Positions 27,999 through 40,600 of a stretch of DNA of 64,000 nt are shown in pieces (the stretch's first letter is position 1; the number at the start of each line of letters is the position of its first letter). Below the pieces are notes generated by a model. It was not told the origin of the DNA, did no database searches, and saw nothing but the letters and a program-made list of their open reading frames with translations. Source of the DNA: Hemibagrus wyckioides (Eukaryota; Chordata; Actinopteri; Siluriformes; Bagridae). Location: positions 11,564,571 through 11,628,570 of the forward strand of contig NC_080731.1 in NCBI RefSeq assembly GCF_019097595.1, read 5' to 3'. The translations under genes were made by a program, and so were the position numbers.

Positions 27999-30900
27999 AA
28001 TGTGGGGAAATTGCAACCTCAGTGCCCATCTACCACTTTGGTTTTAACCAATGACCAAGTAATAATTTTCTTTTCCTTTTTGTGGTTCTTTGGATCTGCT
28101 TTCATAACCACTGTGAGAACTGTGCATTCACCATTATACAGATTTGATGGATACCATAATTATCAGTTTGCTTTCACATTAAAATGTTACGGTAGTTGGA
28201 ATTGGTTAGGATTAGTTGCCAAGTACCAATTTGAAAATCAAACTAAAAATCCTACACAGATCCTACGGAAAGAATAAGAAGCAAAAACAGTGTTGTTCAT
28301 ATCATCCATTAACTATGTTTGTATCTTATAGAAGTTATCAAGCAGCCATTTTTGTCACTGTTTACCTGACCTGTGATATTTTTTCTAAGGTGTGCTGACA
28401 AATATTTGGGCCCGGTTTGTCAGTTTTCCAATCCTTGCCTGCCGAATCCTTGCTGGAATGGAGGCATTTGCCAGTCAACCATCCGTGACAACAAAGTGGA
28501 CTATGTCTGCCGTTGTCCATTGGGTTACATGGACCCACGATGCCTGACTCCCACTGACAACCCATGCCGAAGCTCACCGTGTGGAAATGGAGGGACATGT
28601 GAGCTGACCAGTGTTCACACATTCAAGTGCAAATGTCCTCCAGGCTGGACTGGTAAGAATGTGTTCTAAATGATTTTCTCACAGATCTCACATCTCCTTA
28701 TCAGGCAACCGGAGGGAGTATGACATCTGGTGATTATGTGCTATTTCGTTTTTACAGGTACAAACTGCCAGCAGGCTGACCCTTGTGCCTCAAACCCTTG
28801 TGCCAATGGAGGCCAGTGCAGTCCATTTGATTCTCATTACATCTGCATCTGCACACCCTTCTTTTCAGGAGAGACTTGCAAACAAGATGTTAATGAGTGT
28901 GCTCAGATCCCATCTCCCTGCAAGAACGGCGGTATGTGCGTGAACGAAGTGGGCACCTATCGCTGCAACTGTCCAGCCGAGTACACGGGGAAACACTGTG
29001 AGACTCTTTACCAACCCTGCAACCCATCACCATGCAATCATGGCGGGACCTGCAAGCAGATCGGAGACACAAAGTATGAGTGTTTCTGTCTGCCAGGTAG
29101 GAAAGCATGATCTTATTCACGTTTTGGTAGTCTTTATGAACTAGCCAAAAAGCTAACTGTCTATGGATGTGTTAGCATTTTTTGGTTACTTTTTTGAATT
29201 AATTGTGGACAAGACAAATGATAGCAGTCTGCTGTCACTGTCAAACACTGATGCTGGAGATTTATAAGAGCAAACTGTCCTGTAATCACGTTGTAGTGTC
29301 AGTGTTTCCCACCAGTGTGGGACTTTGGCTAGGCTAGCTCTCCCAAAGTCTTCTCGTCAGCATGATGTAAGCGCACCCACTGTGTGTGAACTGGTCAGCA
29401 GGAAGGCATTAGTGCTTATCATAAGGAAGTGTCTGAAGGTCAATATCCTCACGGTGTTGTCTCTGGATTAAGAGAACTTAAAAACATGGGTCTTACACAC
29501 ATACTAGGAAATTTGTACAGTTTCCCTCAAGATGGCCAAACTAGCGTATTAGATCCCAATGGATAGAAACATTAGAGAGCATGTTTTTTTAGATGGACTT
29601 ATTATGGGTATTTTTTTAAACAATTGTTTAATTGTTCAAAAAGTGGAAATGCATACCTTGAAATGAAACTGTGGTTGAGGAACCAATGGTTCTGCATTTC
29701 TGCTGTCAACTTCTTGTGGAAAGTGCTTATTTGCATGTCTTGTATCCTTTTCCCCCTAGTCCTTGTCAGTTGTCGAACTACATGGAAAAACTAAGATTAA
29801 TGATGAAATTGGGCAAAAAAAATCCAGGTGTACATATCAGACAGTACATACTGTAGCATGTAGGCTTTAATCCCTGAAAATATATACCAGATTCTGTGCT
29901 TAGGATAGGATTGAAATATATATTTTCTTATATATCACGGGTATAAGGATAAAATGGACAGGAAAACAGGAATGTTTCATAACTGCTGTTGTAGTCAAAG
30001 GAAACTGTGGTTGTTGTCAGTTGACTCTGACTCTGTCGCTGGCGTCTCTGACTTGAGACCTGGCACTGCTGTTCTTCCCAGAAAAAGAAAACGGTTCGAC
30101 CACAAGACCTTTTAACCACACTTTCAGTATGTAACAGTGGGTTTCACAAACACTGTACCCCTATGTTAAGACCAATAGTTATTTGAAAGATACCAGAAAT
30201 ATTCAACTTCAAGCAAATATGTTAGAAACTTGAATGTTTGAATTTCATCTCATTCATTCCACTAGTTTAACAAACTCTAAACATCTGTCTTCCCAGGCTT
30301 CAGTGGTCAAAACTGTGAGGAGAACATTGATGACTGTCTAGACCATCGTTGTGAAAATGGAGGAACTTGTGTAGATGGGGTGAACACTTACAACTGCCAG
30401 TGCAAACCGGAATGGACAGGTATGAATTCTACACCTTTGTGCTTGGGCATTTTATTCTGTGACAATATAAAAAAGTGTTTATAATGAGCCATCACAAAGG
30501 CTTTTAGCTTACTAACTCTGGTTGGATTCATTTAGCCTGTGCGTCATGTATATCTTTTGGTTCTTGTGTTCCCCTGATAGGCCAGTACTGTAAGGAGGAT
30601 GTCAATGAATGTGACCTGATGCCCAACTCCTGTCAGAATGGTGGCACTTGCCTGAACAATAAGGGTGGATACACCTGCGTGTGTGTGAATGGCTGGTCAG
30701 GTGATGACTGCAGCAAGAATATTGATGACTGCGTCGATGCTGCTTGCCATCAAGGATCAACTTGTCATGATCGTGTAGCGTCCTTTTATTGTGAATGCCC
30801 ACCTGGACGCACAGGTCTGAATTTTTAAACTTGTACTTATTTTTACCTTGTAATCATTTTGTAGAATATGGTGGGACCAGAAGTAGTCAGCTATTTGTTT

Positions 30901-33161
30901 TTCATTATTTGATTTATCATTATGATTAGGTGGGTTTAAATATACTTTTCTAATAATAGATACTATAAGGTATATGCGACCGGTATTAATCATATAATTT
31001 CCATCTAATCCAGGTTTGCTGTGTCACTTGGATGATGCTTGTATTAGTAACCCCTGTCAGAAAGGCTCGAACTGTGACACCAACCCAGTCAACGGCAAGG
31101 CTATCTGTACATGTCCTACAGGCTACTTTGGCTTAGCCTGTGACCAGGATGTCGATGAATGCTCTTTGGGTAACCAATTTAATTTTTTAGAGAGAAATAC
31201 TCTAAATTCAAAAACCTTTGAGCAGGGATTGCTGGTATAAATGTCTTTCACAGATGAAAATAATAATAGTTTCATTATCAGGCTGTTGATCAATATTAGA
31301 TCCCTCTTCTCAAATATCATGACCAGCAGTCATTACTTCTGTGAACTTCATGTTAGAAGAGGTATTGGTTTATAGGATTTTTGTCATTTGGTCAATAGGT
31401 TCAAACCCATGTGAGCATGCTGGGAAGTGTCTGAACACCAATGGCTCTTTCCAGTGTAAGTGTCCTCAGGGCTACGTTGGGGCTCGCTGCGAACTCGACG
31501 TCAATGAGTGCATGTCCAGTCCATGCCAGAATGATGCTACCTGCCTGGACCAGATCGGAGGCTTCCACTGCATCTGTATGGCAGGTAAAGAAGCATATTC
31601 TCACTGTATACATGGTACAGTGAAGCACACATAGTTGTTCAGGATACCGTGTGATTTTCTTTTGCGTGCCTAAAGATGACAGTACATTATAATGTCTGAC
31701 GTTTTAATAACGATTTTTGATTTTTCAGTAGAGTATATCTTCTGTTTGGTCCATTAGAAAGAGAAACTAATCTGATCACATCACTAAGCCATCTTGACTT
31801 CTTTGGCTAAAATTGAAGCCTGCCTCTCTGTGCTAATTGACAGGATACGAGGGAGTCTTCTGCCAGATCAATACAGACGAGTGTGCTAGCATGCCCTGTC
31901 TCAACAATGGGAAGTGCATTGACAAGATCAACAACTACCAGTGCGAGTGCCCCAAAGGTAAGCATAACCCCTGGACAGCACAGAGAGAAGAAACCTAATC
32001 CTGCCCTCAGGCTGGTTTAGCTAGCTGCAGCCAAATTGCTAAAAAAAAAAAAAAAAAAAAAATCCATATCGTAGGATTCTGAAAATGTATCTATTTCTAG
32101 TAGCTCTTAAAAAAATAATTGTCACCATGTAACATCATCAAAAGTATCTGGCATAACAAACGGAGTAAATTTATTTGAGATAATAAATTTGAAATAGCAC
32201 AAGGGTCATCAAATCACACTTTGGGGATGTAGTCCAGTTAGATCAGATCATCAGGTATAAGGTTTATTCCTGCATTGCTGGTTTGAATTTTGAATATCTA
32301 ACATTTTTACTTTTATTTTGTTCATTCATCCCAAATGAATTGGAAGTAATTCTGGTTATAAAGTAGCAGACATGTCATAAAAGCAGATTAGAGGATTATT
32401 GTACAGAAAGGCGACCACTTCTTGTAGGGTGGAATGCATTTGTAATACAGAGGAATTCATGCATAAATACTGGGGTAATCAAGGTACGCATTTAGGATTC
32501 TGTGATGAGAGGCCCGTGGGGTCCCTGAGCAAAGTGATTGGGAGTTGTGAAGTACGGTAAGCTGGCGAAACCGAGTCTAGGCCACTCTACTCTGTCTTCA
32601 GATGCAAATGAGAGCGCCGTTCAGAATGCAGGGCAGGGTTGCTTTTGAATGGCATACATAGCGAGACCATGGTAACCACAATAGAGCTTTTTGAAATGTG
32701 CCATTTTAGAGGCCTGGAGGAAATCCCTGTTGGATTGTTAGGTAGCGCTGGAACATTACGACAATGGAATTTCCACTGGGATAAGCAATAGTGCTATTTA
32801 CACTACAGAAGATGGCTAATTCTAATTTCAGTTAGAATATTCATGTACTTTAAATATAACTTAAAGGGTTTTAAACTTGAACCTGTGCATAGACTGTATT
32901 TTTGAGATAGCTATAACTATAACTGGCCTGCTGGTTGATGCTGAATGATGAGCTTACTGAATAGTGAAAGGTTATAGGTGGCAGAGATCTTTCGAGCAGT
33001 GCTGAGAGGGGGCCAAGGCAGGATGAGAGAATGCACATTGTGATGGAAAAGTTCTTCAGGACAAAGGGAGCAACCAGTGCAGCTTTGCATTTCATTGAAT
33101 AGACTGTTCCCTTTTGTCTGATGCCCTTGGTCAGGAGGCCTTGGAAGGTTTATTTTAACCC

Positions 33162-33200
<39 letters not shown>

Positions 33201-33265
33201 TTTTTTTTTAAACAACCTCCTCTCCTCCTCCCTATGACGATTTATTGAAAACGGAGTTTGGAATG

Positions 33266-33301
<36 letters not shown>

Positions 33302-34647
33302 GAAACACATTGAACAGTGTTGGGGACATGTTAATGAAGCATAGCTGGGGATTGTTTAGATGAGTGTGGTGGAATGAAGCAAGTGTGGTCTGGAGAGATC
33401 ATCCCAAAGGCGCTCTACCCTCTTTATTATCCCCCTCTTTATCTGCCCCCCCCACTTCTCACTCCTCCCTCACTCTGCCTCTCTTCTCAGGATATTCTGG
33501 GAACCAGTGCCAAGTTGACATCGATGAGTGTGCCAGCACGCCCTGCAAAAATGGCGCCAAGTGTATCGATGGGCCCAATATGTACACCTGCCAGTGCACT
33601 GAGGGTATGGCAAATTCTTAAGCACTTTTATTTGCTAATTATAGATTTTGTAACCTTTTTTAGACACCTTTCAGGACCAGGGCATTAATTGTGTTTATGA
33701 AATAATCCGATTATTCATGTTACGCATTAGCCAAATTGCACATTAGCCAAATATGTGAATATACATGGTCTAAAATTATGGTACACTGTGGTGACTTTTA
33801 ATGCACTTTGCTTCATGTTCATTATTGTGGCATTTTGAGGCATTGACCTCTGAGACACTTCAGCTAACAGAGAATGGAGCATTTATTTATGGCACAAGGT
33901 TAGTAACCATAACATGCAAAACAGCCTTACTGACTGTGAGGTTATTATAATGTTTTGACAGTGTAATGATTTAATAATGTTTGTTAATGTAGTCACATTT
34001 TTATGGCTTTGCTCAATATTAAAATTTAATTTATTATTTTTTAAATTTTAACAGACATGAAGCTGCACAATGCTGCAGTGCTACTACAATAAATAATAAC
34101 CATGCAATTTTATTTTTTAATCTGATTAATTATAGGCCTAAACACCATTGTATAACATGATTATTTTAGCTTATAGTGTTTTCCAAAATAAACAAAAAAC
34201 TGAAGTTAAAATGTCTGCTTTAAAATAAACTCAAAAACTATAATTATTATTTTTTCTGCTTAGACACACACACAGTCTAGTTTAGACGGTTTCTAAATTC
34301 GGATTCAGTGTAATTTAATGTATATGTTTATGTTCAGTATATATTTAGTTTTATTCATGTCCAATGTTCTTACATTGTTAATATAACACTAAGATATGAG
34401 AACGCATTGCGACCGTTCAGTAGGAGGTATGGAGCTCTTCAGGAAAGTTATTCAAGACCTGGACTGTATTAAACCACAAAGGCAATAAAGCTTTGATATC
34501 ATTAAAAACTATTCTCTCTTTCACTGTTATTGTGTTGTTACAATAACAAACAGTCAAACGTCTACTGTCTACTACTGTCTAATCTAACATAACTATACAG
34601 TGTTTATACAGTTAGAAAGTATTTGCCGCTGAATCAGCTTATATTAT

Positions 34648-34678
<31 letters not shown>

Positions 34679-37600
34679 TAGATCGTATGGCCATAACTAT
34701 GTGGGCATCCGACTACCACACCTGTAATTGATTGTTGAACATCCCATGGCTATGTAAGGAGATGCTCCCCTTTGCTGCTGTAATAACCTCCAGTGTTCTG
34801 GGAAGGATTTCTATTAGATTTTGAAGTGAGGCTGTGGGGATTTCTCCCTGTTCAGTCATAAGAGCATTAGAGAGATGAGGCACTAATGATTGAACCTTGA
34901 CAAACCATTGCTTTGTACACAGAGGCATTGTCTAACCTGACAAGTAATCTGATTGGCCTACTTTCTCTTACTGAACCACAGATAAGCTCTGACTGGATCT
35001 CTCTATATAGAGAGATGTATTGCGAGATGTATTGTAGAGATGTATATATATTGAGAGATATATTGCCTGTACAAACTTTACTCATTTTTACCATGTTAAT
35101 AGAAATATGTTAAGATAAACCTTTATTCGCCCCACAATGGGGAAATTTCAACAAATGGATGTCTAAAAGATTGTACTCTGGAGCCAGGGATTGATGCAGG
35201 TTTTCAAGGCTTGGCCTACAGCTTATATGAGAAACACAGAAGTATAAAATATTGTTTATTATGGTGCAGGTTACACAGGACAGCACTGTGAGGCTGATAT
35301 CGATGAGTGTCTGTCCAATCCGTGTCACTATGGAACCTGTAATGACGGCCTGGCCAGCTTCACCTGCCAGTGTCACCTGGGCTACTCTGGTCGACTGTGT
35401 GAAGCCAACATCAATGAGTGTCTGAGCCAGCCATGCCAGAACGGAGGCACCTGTCAGGACCGGGCAAATTCTTACCTGTGTGTTTGTCCTAGAGGAACCT
35501 CAGGTGAGGAAGTAAACTAGAATTTTGTTACAGTCTGCTGTGGTTTAGATGCTAAAGTTTACACACACACACATATGTGAATGAATTTTTAGCAAGCTTA
35601 CTGCTCTGAAATAAACAAATTCCTTAACAACTGTGCAGCTTGGAATCATTTTTGCTGTAGCATTTGACTGGACTTTACTTTTGCTTCACAGGTGTTAACT
35701 GTGAGATCAATCTGGACGACTGTAAGAGCAACCCATGCGACTATGGCAAGTGCATCGACAAGATCAATGGATACGAGTGTGCCTGCGAGCCAGGATACAC
35801 AGGTCAGCTGCTTCTGGAAATACACACAGATGAGCTCTTTGCTGATAGATAGTGTTACTATACCCTGTGTATTGACTGATATTATTTTAGTAATATTCAT
35901 GAGTTGCATTTTTAAAATTTGTGTGGATCACATAGCAAGAGAATGGCACTGTAAAGGCAGTGGGGAATGGGTGCTGACAATAGTCTCCCCAGGTGAGTTC
36001 ACCACAAACAAGGGTGTGGAGGGACAGCTGGCCAGCGAGTACACACTCTGGCTGCGGTGTTGCCTTACACTCCCTCCCAATCCCCCGCCTGGCGCTCCGA
36101 CACGCAACCTCTGCTGCTCCCCCATTCAATAGAAAGAGCTGCCAGGCATCTGGGGGGGCTTTAAAGGACAAAAGATTTGCAAAAGATTTGTGTAAGCCGA
36201 TCTTTTAAAAGGGGAAAGTTGGCAGGCGGTTTAAAGAAGAGCGACAAATGAAACCTCCCTTTTCATGCTGTGCCTCGCGTCGGCTGAATGGTGGCGCTGC
36301 TTCAAGTGGCGGCAAAAAGCTGGTGGACAAAAAGCAATCAGAGAATGAGGCAATTCAGTTTGTTGGAAAAGAAAAATGTATTTATATATGTATTGTGTCT
36401 GTGTTAGTCATTTTAATCCTGCTGTTAAATGCCCTTGAAACGTTTTTTATTCCCAACACAGGAAAAATGTGTAACTTCAATATTGATGAGTGTGCCATCA
36501 ACCCCTGTCACAATGGAGGAACGTGTATCGATGGAGTCAACAGTTTCACCTGTCAGTGCCCTAATGGCTATCATGACTCCACCTGCCAGTCTCAACTCAA
36601 CGAGTGTCTCAGTAACCCTTGCATTCACGGACACTGTGAAGACAAAGTCAATGGGTATGATGTTCTTGTTTCCTTTATTAAAGGCAAACTCTAGTAATTT
36701 ATTAGCTTACTATCCGTCCACTTCATCTATCACATATGGGTGATCAACATAGGAGATACTTTCAATGTTTTCCAATGCTAAAAGAGAAGTGTAAACCATT
36801 CACACATAACAGATTATTCTTTTCAACAGTATTCCTTTATTGAAAAGACTTAGACATTAGTTTATTTGGACAGTCATTGTGCTGATGGTGCATGAGGTCT
36901 AATAGTGAGTTTGTATATATTTTTCTGATATAAACTGAACGTGTCCCATTTAAAATGGAATAATATAACAATAATATCTCTTCTTGTTTATAGTTATAAC
37001 TGCATGTGCGATTCGGGTTGGAGTGGCACCAACTGCGACATCAACAATAACGAGTGCGAGTCGAACCCCTGCATGAACGGTGGCACCTGTAAGGACATGA
37101 CCAGTGGTTATGTGTGCACCTGCCGAGCTGGCTTCAGTGGTTAGTGCTGCTCATTTTTCTTATGTACGCCTGCCTGATAGCTTAAGTCATAGCCTGAGCC
37201 ATGATTTTGTTCTTAGGTCCGAACTGCCAGACGAACATTAACGAGTGTGCTTCAAACCCGTGCTTAAACCAAGGGACTTGCATTGACGATGTGGCCGGCT
37301 ACAAGTGCAACTGTGTGCTGCCTTACACTGGTACGAGCGTGATTGTTTATTATCATTCCACATCTCGAAGCTGACATTTTTGAGCAAAGTTTTATTTTCT
37401 TTCACATTTTCCAAACATACACACTAATCTTCCGCTCGCAAAACACAGAGATAGGAGAAACGTGCTGCAAGGTCATGTTCTGTGCTCGGTTCAGCAACAG
37501 CACTTCCTTTTTCCTCTCCACAAGCTGATTGCCTGTTTGGTCATCCTGGCCTATTGGTCATCCTCGCCTATCCTGGAGTATACGCAAGTGCTGCTGATAA

Positions 37601-40600
37601 CAATATGGGAATTAGTTTGCAGAAGACTTCGCATTCTTTCCTTTCTCTGTATTTTTTTTACAAAACAGACAGGATCATTCGCAGCCTATTAGGCTGAAAT
37701 CCTGTTCATCTTTTTTTTCTTTGGCGGAAAAATCCACACCGAGTTGGAGCTGGAATAACAAGTGAGTCCTGGTCCAGGCTGGGTGGGAACAGTAGCCTGA
37801 CATATTTCCTGTTTGCCTTGCTTCCTCTCTCACAGAAAAGCAAATGGAAAGACAATGGGCGGAAAGGCCTGCCGGCTTCCTGTAGGGGCCTGGTGTCGTG
37901 GAAACAGATAGGAAGACGGGCTGTGAGGCCACCCACCTCTTCTCACCAGTGATGAAATGCTAATGTCTCTGAGAAGAGGGAACCCTTTAAAGGGCTTATT
38001 CCAAATCCAGTGTCATTAACTAAATATAGTGCACTTAAGAATGAAAGAGTGTCTTCCTCCGGGTTAGTTCAGTTCTTTAGGTTTTTGTTTTGGAGGAAGA
38101 TCCAAAAGCAGCAACTCGTACTAACAAAGTGCACTAATAAATGCTAGCAATCATTTGAAAAAGCTGCATTGTTTTAAAATAAGGTGTATTTTGTGTTTCA
38201 CAGGCGAGAAATGTGAAACTCTGTTAGACCCATGCAGTCCCAAACCCTGTAAGAATGGTGGGGTTTGTAAGGAGTCAGAAGATTATGAGAGATTCTCATG
38301 CATATGCCCTGAAGGCTGGCAAGGTTAGTAAGCACAGAGCGGCACAGCAAAAGTACGTAATAGCGTGCGATCTGCTCATTATAATCAAATACTCCACTGC
38401 TTTTAAAGGAAGTCCAAGAACATTTGTTGCGTGTTTGTTGCATCTGATTTTCTTTCCTGTTTTTACAGGTCAGACCTGTGAGATTGATATCAATGAGTGT
38501 GTGAAAAACCCGTGTCTCAATGGCGCCATCTGCCAGAACTCCATTGGCAGCTACAAGTGCAACTGCAAGTCAGGCTACACTGGACGCAACTGTGAGACTG
38601 ACATTGACAACTGCAAGCCCAGTAAGTCCAGATCCTTCCCTTCTTCTACACTCTGGGCTTTTTCTTGCTCTCTTGCTCTTTCCATGATACATATAACCCT
38701 ATCTGTGTTTTACTCAGACCCGTGCAGTAATGGTGGGCTCTGCAAGGACGGTATAGATACATTCACATGCACTTGCCTCCTGGGATTCCGTGGTCCCAAA
38801 TGTGAGGAGGACATCAACGAGTGTGAGAGCAATCCCTGTAAGAACGGAGCCAACTGCACAGACTGCGTGAACAGCTACACCTGCACCTGCCTACCTGGTT
38901 TCAGCGGCATTCATTGCGAGACCAACACACAAGACTGCACTGAGAGGTATTACACATACATTGCCTGTACTGTTTTGCTTACAGCAGTCAACTGTTTTGT
39001 CCATTTACAGTCAGTTTTAAGATTTTTCTTACTGTGAGTAAAATCTGAGTCCAGCCTTCATTTGCAAAACAAATGCATAACAGAAGATTAGATAAGATAT
39101 ATGACCATGCTGTGTTGGAAACTCAGTTGCCATTATACATGCTGGTACTGCCCTTTGGCCCTCGCTTTGGTGGACAAACCTCCATGCAAGTACAGGATAG
39201 GCTTCTTTCCCAGGAGCTGGGATATGACCAAAAAAAATACTTATAAAGGGTGGGTATGGAAACCAAAGGCAGTGCATCCTCACAGCAGATTTATTAAGGG
39301 AACCTAAGGGTCATACTAAAATCTTTGGCTGGGCTCAAAACAGGCACACACAAAAAATCCTGTTTTATTCCTTTTATACAATTGCTATTTGCCATACTAT
39401 AACATGTTGAACATCTGTGAGATTAGTTCCTGATTTGACGTATGTTATAGAAGCTATACTTCCTTAACCACCCACTCTTTATATGATTACTATAGATATT
39501 TTGGCACATTAGAATGCGTGTATTAATATAAACCTGTGACTTAAAGTGCTGTATTGTCAGAGCTGCTGTTATGGACAATTATTTTCGGACCAGTCCGATT
39601 CTGATTCAGCAACCAATATAGCGGAGCTGGGGTATAAAACCTATTATTCAGTATCTGCTATGACTTATTCATGATTACATTTTAATAATAGACCAAACTA
39701 GGTAAGATTAACAAGCAAGAGGTGTGAGTATTTAAATGTCATGGCAATAGGAACATGTGCAGGAATCAATGACTGTGGTCAGATTGCTCATATTACTCAG
39801 ATTGCTTAAAGTGCACATGATGTTAAAAAGCCATATGAATTTTCCTTTCTGTGTTTTGCAGTTCTTGCTTTAATGGCGGTACCTGTGTGGATGGTATCAA
39901 TACATTCAGCTGCCTTTGCCCGGCAGGCTTCACGGGCAACTACTGCCAGCATGACATCAACGAATGTGATTCAAAACCATGTATGAATGGCGGCACATGC
40001 CAGGACAGCTATGGCACGTATAAGTGCACCTGTCCTCATGGCTATCATGGATTCAACTGCCAGGTACAACCCTCTGTCTACAGTATATAATCTGATGGCA
40101 CCAGAGAGATCAAATATTTGTCATTAATAATGTAAAAATTATATTTTTTTTATAATAATAAATAATTTACTTTGAGCAGGGAATTCACTAAACAGTTTTG
40201 CTCTCAACATACAATCCAAGACATTTATTTAATAATACTTAAAATCGTGTCCCCTGCGCCATTCAGGATCTGGTGAACTGGTGTAAGCCGTCTCCTTGTA
40301 AGAACGGGGGTACCTGCAGACAGAGTGGCACTACTTACACCTGCCAGTGCCAGACAGGCTGGACTGGACTCTACTGTGACGTGCCCAGTGTCTCTTGTGA
40401 GGTGGCAGCCAAACAGCGAGGTAGGGACTATGTGTGGGTTTGTGAATGCCGTTTCTTCTTCAAGTGGACTCTCTTTGCTTATATTCTCTGATGTACCCAA
40501 ACATCTTCGCTTAGGTCTTGCTTTTATTAAATGTCCCCCTGTCTGCTCTGAAGGTGTGGATGTTGCCAGATTGTGCCGTAACTCTGGCCACTGTCTGGAT

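Larger units (their letters stand above)
19189..28389 (+). other. notch1: notch1 intron 2 (9.2 kb)
   Basis: The longest intron, largely free of recognised transposons except a pogo/Tigger relic at 23130-23489, a (GT)n run at 27970-27998 and short homopolymers. Its size and moderately GC-rich unique blocks (19.85-20.5, 25.1-25.4 and 26.5-27.3 kb) make it a candidate reservoir for enhancers. In mouse, a conserved Notch1 enhancer has been described in intron 2. A 104-codon ORF at 21103-21417 has no recognisable domain. Confidence 0.7.
31958..33490 (+). other. notch1: notch1 intron 9
   Basis: 1.5 kb. Holds a poly(A) run (32041-32061), an exact octamer ATGCAAAT (32602-32609) within a unique block at 32480-32790, a CTTT run and a GA run. 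Confidence 0.8.
33605..35269 (+). other. notch1: notch1 intron 10
   Basis: 1.7 kb, AT-rich. Contains a (CA)n run and a Tc1-like fragment (34680-34928). A short piece at 35117-35148 (CTTTATTCGCCCCACAATGG) resembles a common fish retroposon tail. Confidence 0.8.

Noticed and set aside
31401..31628. Antisense ORFs over EGF exons (also at 28890-29120, 36425-36634, 41425-41712)
   Set aside because: Shadows of the cysteine-rich EGF coding strand.
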